Positions 37,161 through 46,366 of a stretch of DNA of 64,000 nucleotides are shown piece after piece. The position numbers were made by a program, and so were the translations under genes. The DNA lies in NCBI RefSeq assembly GCF_002873455.1, contig NZ_MCUN01000054.1:372001-436000 (forward strand), given 5' to 3'. Positions within the stretch are counted from its first letter, which is position 1. Each line of letters opens with the position of its first letter. The stretch is from Vibrio splendidus. Lineage in GTDB: Bacteria; Pseudomonadota; Gammaproteobacteria; Enterobacterales; Vibrionaceae. The notes below the pieces were generated by a model that worked only from the letters and a program-made list of their open reading frames with translations, ran no database searches and had not been told where the DNA came from.

Positions 37161-38279
37161 GTGGATTATCAAATCATTACCCAAGTAAAAGACCTTGAGC
37201 GAGTTTGCCAACAAGCACGTGAAGCCGATGTTGTTATGCTTGATACAGAGTTCGTTCGTACAAGAACCTATTACCCTCAATTAGGCTTAATTCAGTTATT
37301 TGATGGTGAAACACTGTCACTGATTGATCCTATTGCTCTTGATGAAATGACACCATTTGTTGGATTGTTGAAAGACACTTCAGTACTGAAAGTGTTACAT
37401 GCGTGTGGCGAAGATCTTGAAGTATTCCAGAACGCATTTGGTTGTACGCCAACACCAATGGTTGATACACAGATCATGGCGGCCTTCTTAGGTCATGGTC
37501 TTTCAACTGGCTTTGCAGCACTAGTTTCAGAGTTTGTAGGTGTTGACCTAGATAAAAGCGAGTCTCGTACTGACTGGCTAGCGCGTCCGCTTTCTCAAAA
37601 GCAACTCGACTACGCAGCGGCAGACGTTCATTACCTACTGCCAATGTACAACAAGCTTCTTGAAAAAGTGATGGAAGCAGGCTGGTGGGAAGCGGCGCAA
37701 CAAGAGTCTGATTTACAAGTGGCTAAGCGCATCCGTAAAGCAAACCCAGACAACGCTTACCTTGATATTAAAGGCGCGTGGCAGCTAAAACCTCAGCAGT
37801 TAGCTATTTTAAGACCGTTAGCAACTTGGCGTTTAAAAGAAGCGATTAAGCGTGATTTAGCGCTGAACTTTGTTTTTAAAGAACAAGACTTATGGGCAGT
37901 GGCTCGATTCGCAATGAAAGATCCTAAGCATATGGAGCAGGAAGGTTTTGATTACCGTTCTGTACGTCGTCATGGTGCGAAGATCAGTTCAATTGTGAAA
38001 TTGGCTGAGCATACGCCAGAAGAAGAGTACCCAGCACCAGTCGAACGTCTAATGGACTATCCAGGTTACAAGCAACTCTTCAAAGTGTTGAAAGATGAAG
38101 TGAAAACAGCATCGCAACACAGTGGTTTAGCGACTGAGTTTTTGGCGTCGAAGAAGCAACTTAACCAAGTGTTAAGCTGGATTTGGAAGTACGATCGTAA
38201 TCCAGAGAAGATGCCTGATGTAATGCAAGGTTGGCGCCTAGACGTAGTTGGCGAAAAGCTAAATAAAGCAATCAAGTAA
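37161..38279 (+). CDS. rnd: Ribonuclease D
   Basis: 3'-5' exoribonuclease that trims tRNA and other small RNA 3' ends. DEDD motifs are visible: LDTEFVRTRTYY (Exo I), HACGEDLEVF (Exo II) and YAAADVHYLL (Exo III, DEDDy tyrosine). HRDC domains follow (about 210-372). I start at GTG 37161 (VDYQIITQ), because the frame upstream crosses the fadD terminator and the family begins here. That gives 372 residues, near the E. coli 375. Confidence 0.95.
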   Translation: MDYQIITQVKDLERVCQQAREADVVMLDTEFVRTRTYYPQLGLIQLFDGETLSLIDPIALDEMTPFVGLLKDTSVLKVLHACGEDLEVFQNAFGCTPTPMVDTQIMAAFLGHGLSTGFAALVSEFVGVDLDKSESRTDWLARPLSQKQLDYAAADVHYLLPMYNKLLEKVMEAGWWEAAQQESDLQVAKRIRKANPDNAYLDIKGAWQLKPQQLAILRPLATWRLKEAIKRDLALNFVFKEQDLWAVARFAMKDPKHMEQEGFDYRSVRRHGAKISSIVKLAEHTPEEEYPAPVERLMDYPGYKQLFKVLKDEVKTASQHSGLATEFLASKKQLNQVLSWIWKYDRNPEKMPDVMQGWRLDVVGEKLNKAIK

Positions 38280-38332
38280 CTTTAGTTATTGTAGTCAGCA
38301 ACGAATGCTTTAGAGATGAAAGTTTCAGACAC

Positions 38333-38360
38333 AAAAAAGAGAGCCTAGGCTCTCTTTTTT
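38333..38360. terminator. Bidirectional terminator between rnd and minE
   Basis: A perfect 28-bp palindrome, AAAAAAGAGAGCCT with its reverse complement, serving convergent rnd and min genes. Confidence 0.9.
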
Positions 38361-38393
38361 ATTGAATATTGATAAACCCAGATCAGGCTCTAC

Positions 38394-38657
38394 TTATCGA
38401 TCTTCTTCTGGAAGCTTAACGTTCAGCTCTAATACTGAGATGTCGTCATCTTTGTGCTCGAAAGTCAGGTCAACCATTGATGGGTCGACTTCAACGTACT
38501 TTGCAATACACTTCAAGATGTCTTCTTTTAGTTGCGGCAAGTATGATGGAGCAGGGTCGTCATGGCTGCGTCGTTCGGCAACAATGATCTGCAAACGCTC
38601 TTTGGCTAGGTTTGCGGTTGTCTTTTTCTGTGGTCTAAAAAACTCTAATAATGACAT
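38394..38657 (-). CDS. minE: Cell division topological specificity factor MinE
   Basis: Drives pole-to-pole oscillation of MinCD so the Z ring forms only at mid-cell. The N-terminal MSLLEFFRPQKKTTA is the membrane-targeting and anti-MinCD segment. The topological domain follows, including ERRSHDDPAPSYLPQLKEDI. 87 residues, normal. Begins 6 bases after the minD stop. Confidence 0.97.
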   Translation of the reverse strand: MSLLEFFRPQKKTTANLAKERLQIIVAERRSHDDPAPSYLPQLKEDILKCIAKYVEVDPSMVDLTFEHKDDDISVLELNVKLPEEDR

Positions 38658-38663
38658 TGCGTA

Positions 38664-39476
38664 TTAGCCCCCGAACAGTCTTTTGAAGATGCCTTTCTTC
38701 TGTTCCGTTAAGAAACGGAAGTCCACTTGGTTACCCAGTAGTCGCTCTACAGTATCATTGTAAGCCATACCTGCGTCGGTTGCTTCGTCAAAGATAACGG
38801 GCACACCCTTGTTTGACGCGTTCAGTACTGCTTGGCTCTCTGGAATCACACCCAGTAGAGAGATGTGCAGGATTTCTTCAACGTCTTCAACACTGAGCAT
38901 CTCACCTTGAGTTACACGTGCTGGGTTATAGCGAGTCAGTAGAAGGTGCGTTTTCACTGGCTCTAAGCCGTCTTCTGAACGGCGAGACTTAGAGTCAAGA
39001 ATACCAAGGATACGGTCTGAATCGCGTACAGAAGAGACTTCAGGGTTAGTGGTTACAATCGCTTCATCAGCAAAGTACAACGCCATTAGAGCGCCTTGCT
39101 CGATACCCGCAGGAGAATCACATATGATGAAATCAAAACCCATCTCATCTAATTCATCAAACACACGACGAACACCATCTTTCGTCAGTGCATCTTTATC
39201 ACGAGTTTGAGAAGCAGGAAGAATGAACAGGTTCTCTGTACGCTTGTCTTTGATCATCGCTTGGTTCAGCGTCGCTTCACCATTGATAACATTAACGAAG
39301 TCGTACACAACACGACGCTCACAACCCATGATTAAATCTAGGTTACGCAGACCGATATCAAAGTCGATAACTGCGGTTTTCTTCCCTTTTAAAGCCAGAC
39401 CCGAGGCAATAGCTGCACTGGAGGTCGTCTTGCCTACCCCGCCTTTACCTGACGTTACAACGATAATGCGTGCCAT
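38664..39476 (-). CDS. minD: Septum site-determining ATPase MinD
   Basis: Membrane-associated ParA-type ATPase that recruits MinC and MinE. The deviant Walker A GKGGVGKTT is at 10-18. The C-terminal amphipathic membrane-targeting helix, EQKKGIFKRLFGG, is intact. 270 residues, normal length. Middle gene of minCDE. Confidence 0.98.
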   Translation of the reverse strand: MARIIVVTSGKGGVGKTTSSAAIASGLALKGKKTAVIDFDIGLRNLDLIMGCERRVVYDFVNVINGEATLNQAMIKDKRTENLFILPASQTRDKDALTKDGVRRVFDELDEMGFDFIICDSPAGIEQGALMALYFADEAIVTTNPEVSSVRDSDRILGILDSKSRRSEDGLEPVKTHLLLTRYNPARVTQGEMLSVEDVEEILHISLLGVIPESQAVLNASNKGVPVIFDEATDAGMAYNDTVERLLGNQVDFRFLTEQKKGIFKRLFGG

Positions 39477-39497
39477 TCTGTTTTCCTTTTATTTCTC

Positions 39498-40160
39498 TTA
39501 TATTGCGAGGACATCAACGTGTAATACATCGTTTGCCATACTGAACATGGTTTTCTTTTGCCAGTACTCGCTATCAATTTGATCGCTGAGCCAGTAATTT
39601 CCAGCAATGGAAACCAGCTCGGCTTGTAAATCATTACAAATTATTTTTGCTTCAGTTTGGCCACTCGCACCCGCAATAGCACGACCGCGTAGCGTGCCAT
39701 GAATATGGATGCTGCCATCGGCAATCACTTCTGCACCTGCACTTACGTGGCTAAGAATCAGCAAATCACCATCTTTCGCATACACTTGCTGACCTGAACG
39801 AATAGGGGTTCTCACCACTTTTATCGGAGCCATTTTTGCCGGCGCTTGAGAGGGAGATTTACTTGCTGTCATTACGGCAAAACCGGCTTCTTTCGCTAGG
39901 TTTTGCATGCGTTTATCTGAACAGCCAGCTACACCAACCGGGATCATGCCCGCTTGAGATATACCATTTTTCAGTTGCACAAAATCGATATCGCCCGCGA
40001 CTTTGCTAATGTTGATAACAACAGGCGCAGCTGCGAAAAAAGTGGGTGCCTGGTCTACCTTCTCTTGAAGAAAAGACACTGCATTTTCGACTTGATCATC
40101 GGATAAGTGCAAAACAGATAGCGTGAAACTGCTACCTTTTAGATCTGGGTTACTAGACAT
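39498..40160 (-). CDS. minC: Septum formation inhibitor MinC
   Basis: Inhibits FtsZ polymerisation near the poles when activated by MinD. The N-terminal domain is about 1-100 and the C-terminal beta-helix (about 115-220) includes HVSAGAEVIADGSIHIHGTLRGRA, a segment shared by the family. I start at ATG 40160 (MSSNPDLKG), giving 220 residues; the upstream extension of seven residues has no family support. Confidence 0.96.
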   Translation of the reverse strand: MSSNPDLKGSSFTLSVLHLSDDQVENAVSFLQEKVDQAPTFFAAAPVVINISKVAGDIDFVQLKNGISQAGMIPVGVAGCSDKRMQNLAKEAGFAVMTASKSPSQAPAKMAPIKVVRTPIRSGQQVYAKDGDLLILSHVSAGAEVIADGSIHIHGTLRGRAIAGASGQTEAKIICNDLQAELVSIAGNYWLSDQIDSEYWQKKTMFSMANDVLHVDVLAI

Positions 40161-40381
40161 CGAAAAACTACAGGACCTCAATAGCGGATTGGTACAATTT
40201 CTTTATCAATAAAATAAAGGGCATTGCCTGAAACTAGGTTTATCATGTTATATTCCCAAACCAAGCACAGCAAGTAATCTTGTTGTCAAATGAACGTTTT
40301 GTTCCCAATATTTCCCTAACATAAACTATTGATCTCGCAAGTGAGAGTTTTGTAGTCATAAACATTTAAAAAAGGTTTGTC

Positions 40382-40672
40382 ATGCTGTGTTCTATATATA
40401 AAAGTTCAAAGAAAGAAGGAACATACCTTTATATCCCTAAGAAGGATGATTTTTCACAAGTTCCTGACGCATTGATGCAAATGTTTGGTAAACCTAGTTT
40501 TGTAATGGTAATTAAAATGGACGGCCGTAAACTGGCTCAAGTGAACATCGATAAAGTGAGAGAATCACTGAACACCGATGGTTTCTTTTTGCAGGTACCG
40601 CCACCACCAGTTAATGAACTTGAGCTTCATAAAGAGCGTAAAGCTCAACAAAAAGGTCAAGACGAAGAGTGA
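40382..40672 (+). CDS. ycgL: YcgL domain protein
   Basis: A 96-residue YcgL-family protein beginning MLCSIYKSSKKEGTYLYI, with the segment GFFLQVPPPPVNELE. The function is unknown. It stands divergent from minC, as in E. coli and V. cholerae. A lytic transglycosylase gene follows 30 bases downstream. Confidence 0.93.
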   Translation: MLCSIYKSSKKEGTYLYIPKKDDFSQVPDALMQMFGKPSFVMVIKMDGRKLAQVNIDKVRESLNTDGFFLQVPPPPVNELELHKERKAQQKGQDEE

Positions 40673-40702
40673 TAGCCACCTCAATTCAAGGAGGAGTGAT
40701 CG

Positions 40703-41701
40703 TTGAGTAAATTTTCGAAAACCATATTGGCTGTGTCGGCATTACTATTGGGTAATAGCCTGACCATTGGCTCAGTTCAAGCTGAAGAGCTGAGCTTTGA
40801 GCAATATGTAGAAAAACTAAAGCAACAAGGCCGTGAAGAAGGTATTTCTGAAGCGATCATTGATGAAGCTTTTGATGGTGTGACGTTTAAGCCAAGAGCG
40901 GTCAAAGCCGACAAAAACCAACCTGAAAAGAAACTGACTCTGGATGAGTACATTCCACGTGCAGTTCCAGATTGGAAAGTGAAGCAGGCAAGGTCACTCT
41001 ATAAGAAACACTACACAGCGTTAAAGCGTATTGGTGATGAATATGGTGTTCAACCAAGATTCATTGTCGCGCTATGGGGCGTTGAGAGTAACTTCGGTAA
41101 GTTCACGGGCAATTACAGTGTTATTGATGCCCTAACAACCATGGCTTATGAAGGTCGCAGAGAAGCCTTCTTCCGTAGCGAAGCGATGGCGGCATTGAAG
41201 ATTCTTGATCAAGGCCATATTGCACCAAAAGAGATGAAAGGCTCTTGGGCTGGCGCAATGGGTCAACCCCAGTTTATGCCAAGCTCATTCTTAGCTTATG
41301 CTGCTGACGGCAGTGGTGATGGCAAGAAAGATATTTGGGGTACCGAAGAAGACGTGTTTGCTTCGGCGGCTAATTATCTTGGCCAATCGGGTTGGGATGA
41401 TAAATATACTTGGGGGCGTCAGGTTCACGTTCCGTCAACCGTGTCTATTGAGATGCAAGGTCGAGACGAAGACAAAGCGAAATACCTAAAAGAGTGGTCT
41501 GAACTCGGAATTAAGCGTTATGACGATCGCCCACTGCCTACACTTGATGAAGATATCAAAGCTTGGTTGATCATGCCGGACGATGAAACGGGTCGTTCGT
41601 ACCTCATTTACAACAACTACAATGTGTTAATGAAGTGGAATCGTTCTTACTACTTTGCTTTGGCGGTCAGCCACCTAGCAGACAGAATTAAGTTTGATTA
41701 A
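40703..41701 (+). CDS. Lytic murein transglycosylase (MltB family)
   Basis: Periplasmic enzyme that cleaves the glycan strand of peptidoglycan to form anhydro-muramyl ends. A signal peptide covers about residues 1-28. The catalytic Glu is in GVESNFGKF (about 131-136). MAYEGRREAFFRSE and MGQPQFMPSSF are family segments. The start is TTG 40703, since AAGGAGG sits 8 bases before it. A lipobox is absent, so this is the soluble rather than lipoprotein type. Confidence 0.9.
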   Translation: MSKFSKTILAVSALLLGNSLTIGSVQAEELSFEQYVEKLKQQGREEGISEAIIDEAFDGVTFKPRAVKADKNQPEKKLTLDEYIPRAVPDWKVKQARSLYKKHYTALKRIGDEYGVQPRFIVALWGVESNFGKFTGNYSVIDALTTMAYEGRREAFFRSEAMAALKILDQGHIAPKEMKGSWAGAMGQPQFMPSSFLAYAADGSGDGKKDIWGTEEDVFASAANYLGQSGWDDKYTWGRQVHVPSTVSIEMQGRDEDKAKYLKEWSELGIKRYDDRPLPTLDEDIKAWLIMPDDETGRSYLIYNNYNVLMKWNRSYYFALAVSHLADRIKFD

Positions 41702-41790
41702 TCGGCCAAATTTGATTAACAGACTTAACTTGATTAATTGACCTAGGTCGCTTTGAATAGCATTTGGCCTACCATAGGCAGAACGAACTA

Positions 41791-41813
41791 AAGGACTCTT
41801 CGGAGTCCTTTTT
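41791..41813 (+). terminator. Rho-independent terminator after the transglycosylase
   Basis: AAGGACTC-TTCG-GAGTCCTT, 8-bp stem with a TTCG tetraloop and T-rich tail. Confidence 0.85.
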
Positions 41814-41847
41814 ATTTTATATTTCAGAGATTTAAGAAGGTGGTTTT

Positions 41848-42792
41848 GTGCTAACAGATAGAGCCGCACAGATGGTGATATTCCATGCGTTGATCAAGCA
41901 TGAAGGCTTTACCAGTGCAGCAAAAAGCTTGAATGTGTCGGTATCTCACATCAGTAAACAAATTGCTTTGCTCGAGGATTCGATAGGTATCAAGTTAGTG
42001 CAAAGAACCACACGCAGCCTTACGTTAACCGAAGCTGGAGAAGTGTTCTATCAGCATTGTGAGCAGCTGTTCAATACGGTGAAAGCGGCTCAAATGGACA
42101 TGGATAGCCAGCGTGACGACATTTCTGGAATATTCCGTATAGGCTTGTCTCAGTCATTTGGCACACTGCATATCATTCCAGCGATTGACCAGCTTAGACA
42201 GCTTTACCCTCAGCTGAGAATTGAAGTGCATTTGTTCGATTACAAAGTGGACATGATTGAGGAGCGCTTGGATCTCTGGATCACTAACAATGAAGACTTG
42301 CCTGAAGGTTACATTGCGCAGCGTTTAGCCGATAGCCAGTTTGTGGTGGCCGCATCACCGGATTATCTGATTAAGGCCGGGACTCCACACGTGCCATCTG
42401 ATCTAATTGACCATAACTGCCTTATATATCGCAGTCGTGAACGTGATTACACGTCATGGGCATTTGATAACGGCCAAGAAAATCTCAGTGTTAAAGTGGC
42501 GGGCGATTACTCGGTAGATTTGGCCGAGGCGGTACGAGACGCTGCAGTATCAGGTTGGGGCGTTGCTTACCTAGCGACTTACTTAGTTAAAGAAGAGTTT
42601 AGAACGGGCAAGCTCATCCAAGTTTTACCGGAATGGCGAGCAAGTCAGCTGATGCCATTTTATGCCGTGTATCCGAGCCGAAAGAATATGCCGAAGAAGC
42701 TTTCAGCAGTGATTGAGTTCATCAAAGATCATATCGGATCGCCGACTTATTGGGACAAAAACCTCAAAACTTGCGTTGAACTGCACCGCTAA
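41848..42792 (+). CDS. LysR family transcriptional regulator
   Basis: A 314-residue LysR-type regulator. The N-terminal helix-turn-helix (about 18-45) reads EGFTSAAKSLNVSVSHISKQI. The substrate-binding domain covers about 90-300. Start GTG 41848 follows AAGGTGG. The inducer and targets are unknown. The nearest downstream gene is nupC on the same strand, 205 bp away, so control of nupC is possible but not shown. Confidence 0.92.
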   Translation: MLTDRAAQMVIFHALIKHEGFTSAAKSLNVSVSHISKQIALLEDSIGIKLVQRTTRSLTLTEAGEVFYQHCEQLFNTVKAAQMDMDSQRDDISGIFRIGLSQSFGTLHIIPAIDQLRQLYPQLRIEVHLFDYKVDMIEERLDLWITNNEDLPEGYIAQRLADSQFVVAASPDYLIKAGTPHVPSDLIDHNCLIYRSRERDYTSWAFDNGQENLSVKVAGDYSVDLAEAVRDAAVSGWGVAYLATYLVKEEFRTGKLIQVLPEWRASQLMPFYAVYPSRKNMPKKLSAVIEFIKDHIGSPTYWDKNLKTCVELHR

Positions 42793-42816
42793 CTGTTTCC
42801 CAATCTATAAATATAA

Positions 42817-42830
42817 TTTCCATATGGAAA
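42817..42830. promoter_or_regulatory. Perfect palindrome upstream of nupC
   Basis: TTTCCATATGGAAA is a perfect 14-bp palindrome between the lysR-type gene and nupC. It may be an operator; the protein that binds is unknown. Confidence 0.35.
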
Positions 42831-42997
42831 AAGTGTGTTTTTTAATCAAAGTTAATCATTAAAATTCAATGACTTAGTGGAAGTTGCTATTAAAGGGCGA
42901 TTCAACCAACATCACATTAACAACCTCAACTTGCCGCAAACGATTTCCTCTATAGAATGCGTCGCCTTTCCTACCTACAACTTTTAGGTTGACGCAC

Positions 42998-44197
42998 ATG
43001 GCTTCCCTACTTGGAATTATCACTATTTTAGTAACCGCTTGGTTACTATCTACGGACAGAAAAAATATCCCGCTAAGAACCGTCTCTTTGGCTTTCTTAC
43101 TGCAAATCTCATTCGCCCTACTGGTTCTGTATGTGCCAATGGGTAAAGAAGTGCTGAATGCAGCCACTGGTGCAGTGTCTAGCTTGATCAACTACGGTCA
43201 AGAGGGGATTAACTTCCTATTTGGTGTCCTAACGAATAACGGATTTGTATTCGCTATTAACGTTCTCGGCATCATTATCTTCTTCTCGGCATTGATTTCA
43301 GGTTTGTACCATATCGGCTTTATGCCAAAGGTGATCAACCTTATCGGTGGTGCTTTGCAAAAGTTCTTAGGTACAGGTCGTGCGGAGTCTCTATCTGCAA
43401 CGGCGAACATCTTTGTTGGCATGATTGAAGCGCCATTGGTGGTTAAGCCTTACTTGAAGCACATGACGGATTCACAACTGTTTGCCGTGATGGTTTGTGG
43501 TTTGGCGTCTGTAGCTGGTGGCACGTTAGTGGGTTATGCATCGCTTGGTGTTGATTTGAACTACCTGATCGCTGCGGCATTCATGTCTGCGCCTGCTGGT
43601 CTATTGATGGCCAAGATCTTGGTACCAGGTAATGCAGATGAGGCTCAAGAAAATATTGAGTCTGATGTTGAAATTCCACGAGCAACAAACGTCGTTGAGG
43701 CAATGGCAGATGGGGCTATGTCTGGGCTTCGTATTGCCGTTGCAGTTGGTGCTACACTTCTGGCCTTTATCAGTGTGATTGCAATGCTGAATGGCTTACT
43801 AGGTATTGTTGGTGGCTGGTTTGGCGTAAACCTAAGCTTCGAACTTATCCTAGGTTATGTGTTCGCACCCGTTGCATGGCTGATCGGTGTGCCATGGTCT
43901 GAGGCTGTTGTTGCAGGCTCACTGATCGGTAACAAGATCGTTGTGAACGAGTTTGTGGCTTTCATCCAGTTAATGGACGTAAAAGACGCACTGAGTGAGC
44001 ACTCAAAAGCGATCGTTACTTTCGCGCTATGTGGTTTTGCAAACATCTCTACGATGGCAATTCTGATTGGCGGTTTGGGTAGTTTAGTTCCAGAGCGTCG
44101 CTCTTTCATCTCACAATACGGCTTTAAAGCAATTTGTGCGGGTGTGCTTGCCAACCTAATGAGCGCAGCGATTGCGGGCGTGGTGCTTTCTCTGTAG
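42998..44197 (+). CDS. nupC: NupC-type concentrative nucleoside transporter
   Basis: Inner-membrane nucleoside:cation symporter of the CNT family. The protein is hydrophobic throughout, about nine helices. Family motifs are FVGMIEAPLVVKPYL and SEAVVAGSLIGNKIVVNEF. I start at ATG 42998 (MASLLGIIT); an in-frame TTG nine bases upstream is less likely. 399 residues, normal for CNT proteins. Confidence 0.93.
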   Translation: MASLLGIITILVTAWLLSTDRKNIPLRTVSLAFLLQISFALLVLYVPMGKEVLNAATGAVSSLINYGQEGINFLFGVLTNNGFVFAINVLGIIIFFSALISGLYHIGFMPKVINLIGGALQKFLGTGRAESLSATANIFVGMIEAPLVVKPYLKHMTDSQLFAVMVCGLASVAGGTLVGYASLGVDLNYLIAAAFMSAPAGLLMAKILVPGNADEAQENIESDVEIPRATNVVEAMADGAMSGLRIAVAVGATLLAFISVIAMLNGLLGIVGGWFGVNLSFELILGYVFAPVAWLIGVPWSEAVVAGSLIGNKIVVNEFVAFIQLMDVKDALSEHSKAIVTFALCGFANISTMAILIGGLGSLVPERRSFISQYGFKAICAGVLANLMSAAIAGVVLSL

Positions 44198-44226
44198 CTA
44201 GATGATAAGTACAGAGTGGATGAGTC

Positions 44227-44258
44227 AGTCACTTTATTTCCCCTATAGTAAAGTGACT
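44227..44258 (+). other. Hairpin after nupC
   Basis: GTCACTTTA and TAAAGTGAC form a 9-10 bp stem without a clear T-run. Confidence 0.45.
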
Positions 44259-44288
44259 GATTAATCACACTAATATTCGGTTAGCGTG

Positions 44289-44328
44289 AAAAAGAGAGCC
44301 TATAGTGTAAGAACGTAGGCTTTCTTAT
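44289..44328 (+). terminator. Terminator before the Na+/H+ antiporter gene
   Basis: AAAGAGAGCCTA pairs imperfectly with TAGGCTTTCTT around a 13-base loop; a T-containing tail follows. Confidence 0.6.
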
Positions 44329-44341
44329 TTCAGTGAATAAG

Positions 44342-44366
44342 TTTGTACCACAGGGTGTGGTACAAA
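44342..44366. promoter_or_regulatory. Perfect 11-bp inverted repeat just before the antiporter gene
   Basis: TTTGTACCACA-GGG-TGTGGTACAAA ends 15 bases before the ATG. It could be an operator or a leader hairpin that limits ribosome access. Confidence 0.5.
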
Positions 44367-44381
44367 TGTTTAGGGGCACAA

Positions 44382-46196
44382 ATGGATTTGTCGATCACTT
44401 CTTCTTTGGCGTTAATTGGACTCTTGTCCCTAGCTTGCCAATTACTCGGTTGGCGTTTGCGTCTTCCCGCTATTCTTCCTTTGCTTATCGTCGGTCTGCT
44501 TTTAGGTCCCGGTCTCAACATCCTTAATCCCGATGCCATTTTTGGTGACGTGCTATTCCCGCTGATTTCATTAGGGGTCGCCATCATTTTGTTTGAAGGT
44601 GCATTGACTCTTAATTTCAAAGAAATCAGAGGCCATGGCCGCATGGTGACTCACTTAGTGAGTTTCGGCATGTTGATTACATGGGCGTGCATCGTGGTAG
44701 GGGCTTATTATTTTGTCGATTTCAGTTGGCCATTGGCGGCGCTGTTTGCTGCATTAGTCGTGGTGACTGGCCCAACGGTGATTGTTCCCATGCTGCGCAG
44801 CATTCAACCTAAATCTTCGCTAGGCAGTATCTTGCGCTGGGAAGGGATAGTGATTGACCCGATTGGCGCTCTGTTTGCCGTTCTCGTTTACGAATACATT
44901 GTCTCTTCAGCCGATCCTACAAGTCATGTTCTGTCGGCGTTGGGGCTGACTTTAGCCATTGGTTTGGGCTTAGGGAGCATCGGTGGCTATTTGATTGCCA
45001 AGATGCTGCAAGGGCATTGGGTTCCGCACTATTTGCGTAACGTGGCGGTCCTGACATTAATGCTGGCGGCGTTCTCTTTTTCAAATGATCTGAGTGAAGA
45101 GTCCGGTTTATTAACCGTGACCATCATGGGTATCTGGCTCGCCAATGTGAAAGGCTTGGATCTCGAAGACATTATTGAATTCAAAGAAACCCTGACTGTG
45201 TTACTCATTTCTGCGTTGTTTATTCTGTTAGCGAGCAGGCTTGATTCTGGGACTTTCCTCTCGATAGGTTGGGGCGGTATTGGTTTATTAGCGGTCGTCA
45301 TGCTGGTGGCTCGTCCTCTGAGTGTGTGGATCAGCGGGATCGGCACGGATCTTACTTCAGCAGATAAATGGTTTTTGAGCTGGATGGCGCCTCGCGGGAT
45401 CGTTGCTGCCGCGGTTTCTTCTCTGTTTGCAATCAAGCTTCAAGAGAAGCAATTAATCGAAGGGGCAGATTTACTGGTGCCAATGGTGTTCTTGGTCATC
45501 ATCGGTACGGTTGTGATTCAAAGCCTTACCGCAAGTTGGTGGGCAAGAAGGTTGGGTGTGACTCAAGAGAAAGCGCAAGGGGTTATCTTCTTTGGCGCGA
45601 CTCATTTTGCAAGACAGTTTGCCAAGGTGCTGGCGACACACAACATCAATAGTGTGCTTGCCGATACCAACTGGGAAAGCATTCGTTTGGCGCGTATGGA
45701 TAACCTGAATGTCTATTTTGGTAACCCAGCCTCAAGCCACGCGGAAAATAATCTGGAATTGGATGGAATAGGGCGCGCGATGATCGTCTCGCCTTATCGT
45801 CAAACCAACCCATTAGTCAGCATGCATTATCAAGAGGAGTTCGGTGAAAACAAGGTATTTGAGCTTGAATCGACAGAAACAAAACACGAAAGGCATTCAG
45901 TGAGCCGAGATAGCAACAGAAGTTTGTTTTCGGAAGGGATTACCTATTCTAAGCTTAACTCCTTGATGGCTCAAGGTAGCCAAATTAAGAGCACGGGTTT
46001 GACCGAAGCGTTTGACCTTAATGAGTTTAACGCGCTATATCCTAAAGCGATTCCATTGGGTGTGATTACTGGCGGTGATTTCCGTTTAGTGACGCAAGGT
46101 TCTGATTTGGAAAAACTCATATCAACGGAGTGTGAGGTCATTAGTTTATTGCCGCCTTCGGAAGAGATTGAAGGTATCGATACTCCAGATAAGTAG
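44382..46196 (+). CDS. Cation:proton antiporter (CPA family) with C-terminal nucleotide-binding domain
   Basis: An inner-membrane antiporter of about 604 residues. Residues 1-400 hold some 12 hydrophobic helices with the conserved VTGPTVIVPMLRS segment. Residues about 410-600 form a cytoplasmic TrkA-N/RCK-like domain (GVIFFGATHFARQF). Ion specificity (Na+ or K+) cannot be read from sequence. I start at ATG 44382 with AGGGG upstream; the longer frame would run back through the inverted repeat. Confidence 0.88.
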   Translation: MDLSITSSLALIGLLSLACQLLGWRLRLPAILPLLIVGLLLGPGLNILNPDAIFGDVLFPLISLGVAIILFEGALTLNFKEIRGHGRMVTHLVSFGMLITWACIVVGAYYFVDFSWPLAALFAALVVVTGPTVIVPMLRSIQPKSSLGSILRWEGIVIDPIGALFAVLVYEYIVSSADPTSHVLSALGLTLAIGLGLGSIGGYLIAKMLQGHWVPHYLRNVAVLTLMLAAFSFSNDLSEESGLLTVTIMGIWLANVKGLDLEDIIEFKETLTVLLISALFILLASRLDSGTFLSIGWGGIGLLAVVMLVARPLSVWISGIGTDLTSADKWFLSWMAPRGIVAAAVSSLFAIKLQEKQLIEGADLLVPMVFLVIIGTVVIQSLTASWWARRLGVTQEKAQGVIFFGATHFARQFAKVLATHNINSVLADTNWESIRLARMDNLNVYFGNPASSHAENNLELDGIGRAMIVSPYRQTNPLVSMHYQEEFGENKVFELESTETKHERHSVSRDSNRSLFSEGITYSKLNSLMAQGSQIKSTGLTEAFDLNEFNALYPKAIPLGVITGGDFRLVTQGSDLEKLISTECEVISLLPPSEEIEGIDTPDK

Positions 46197-46257
46197 CGAG
46201 TGCTCTGTATTTAAAGTGAGTCGCTTTGTATCAAAAACGAATAGCTCAGTATCAAAA

Positions 46258-46290
46258 AAGCCGCAACGTTTTCACGCTGCGGCTTTCTAA
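46258..46290. terminator. Terminator between the antiporter and folD
   Basis: AAAGCCGCA / TGCGGCTTT stem (46258-46266 with 46279-46287) between convergent genes. Confidence 0.75.
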
Positions 46291-46366
46291 TTTTGCTCTA
46301 GCTTATTTTACTCTAGGGCGAGGCAATTCATGCCACTGGTATTACTACCTAAGCTGTCATTGCCGA

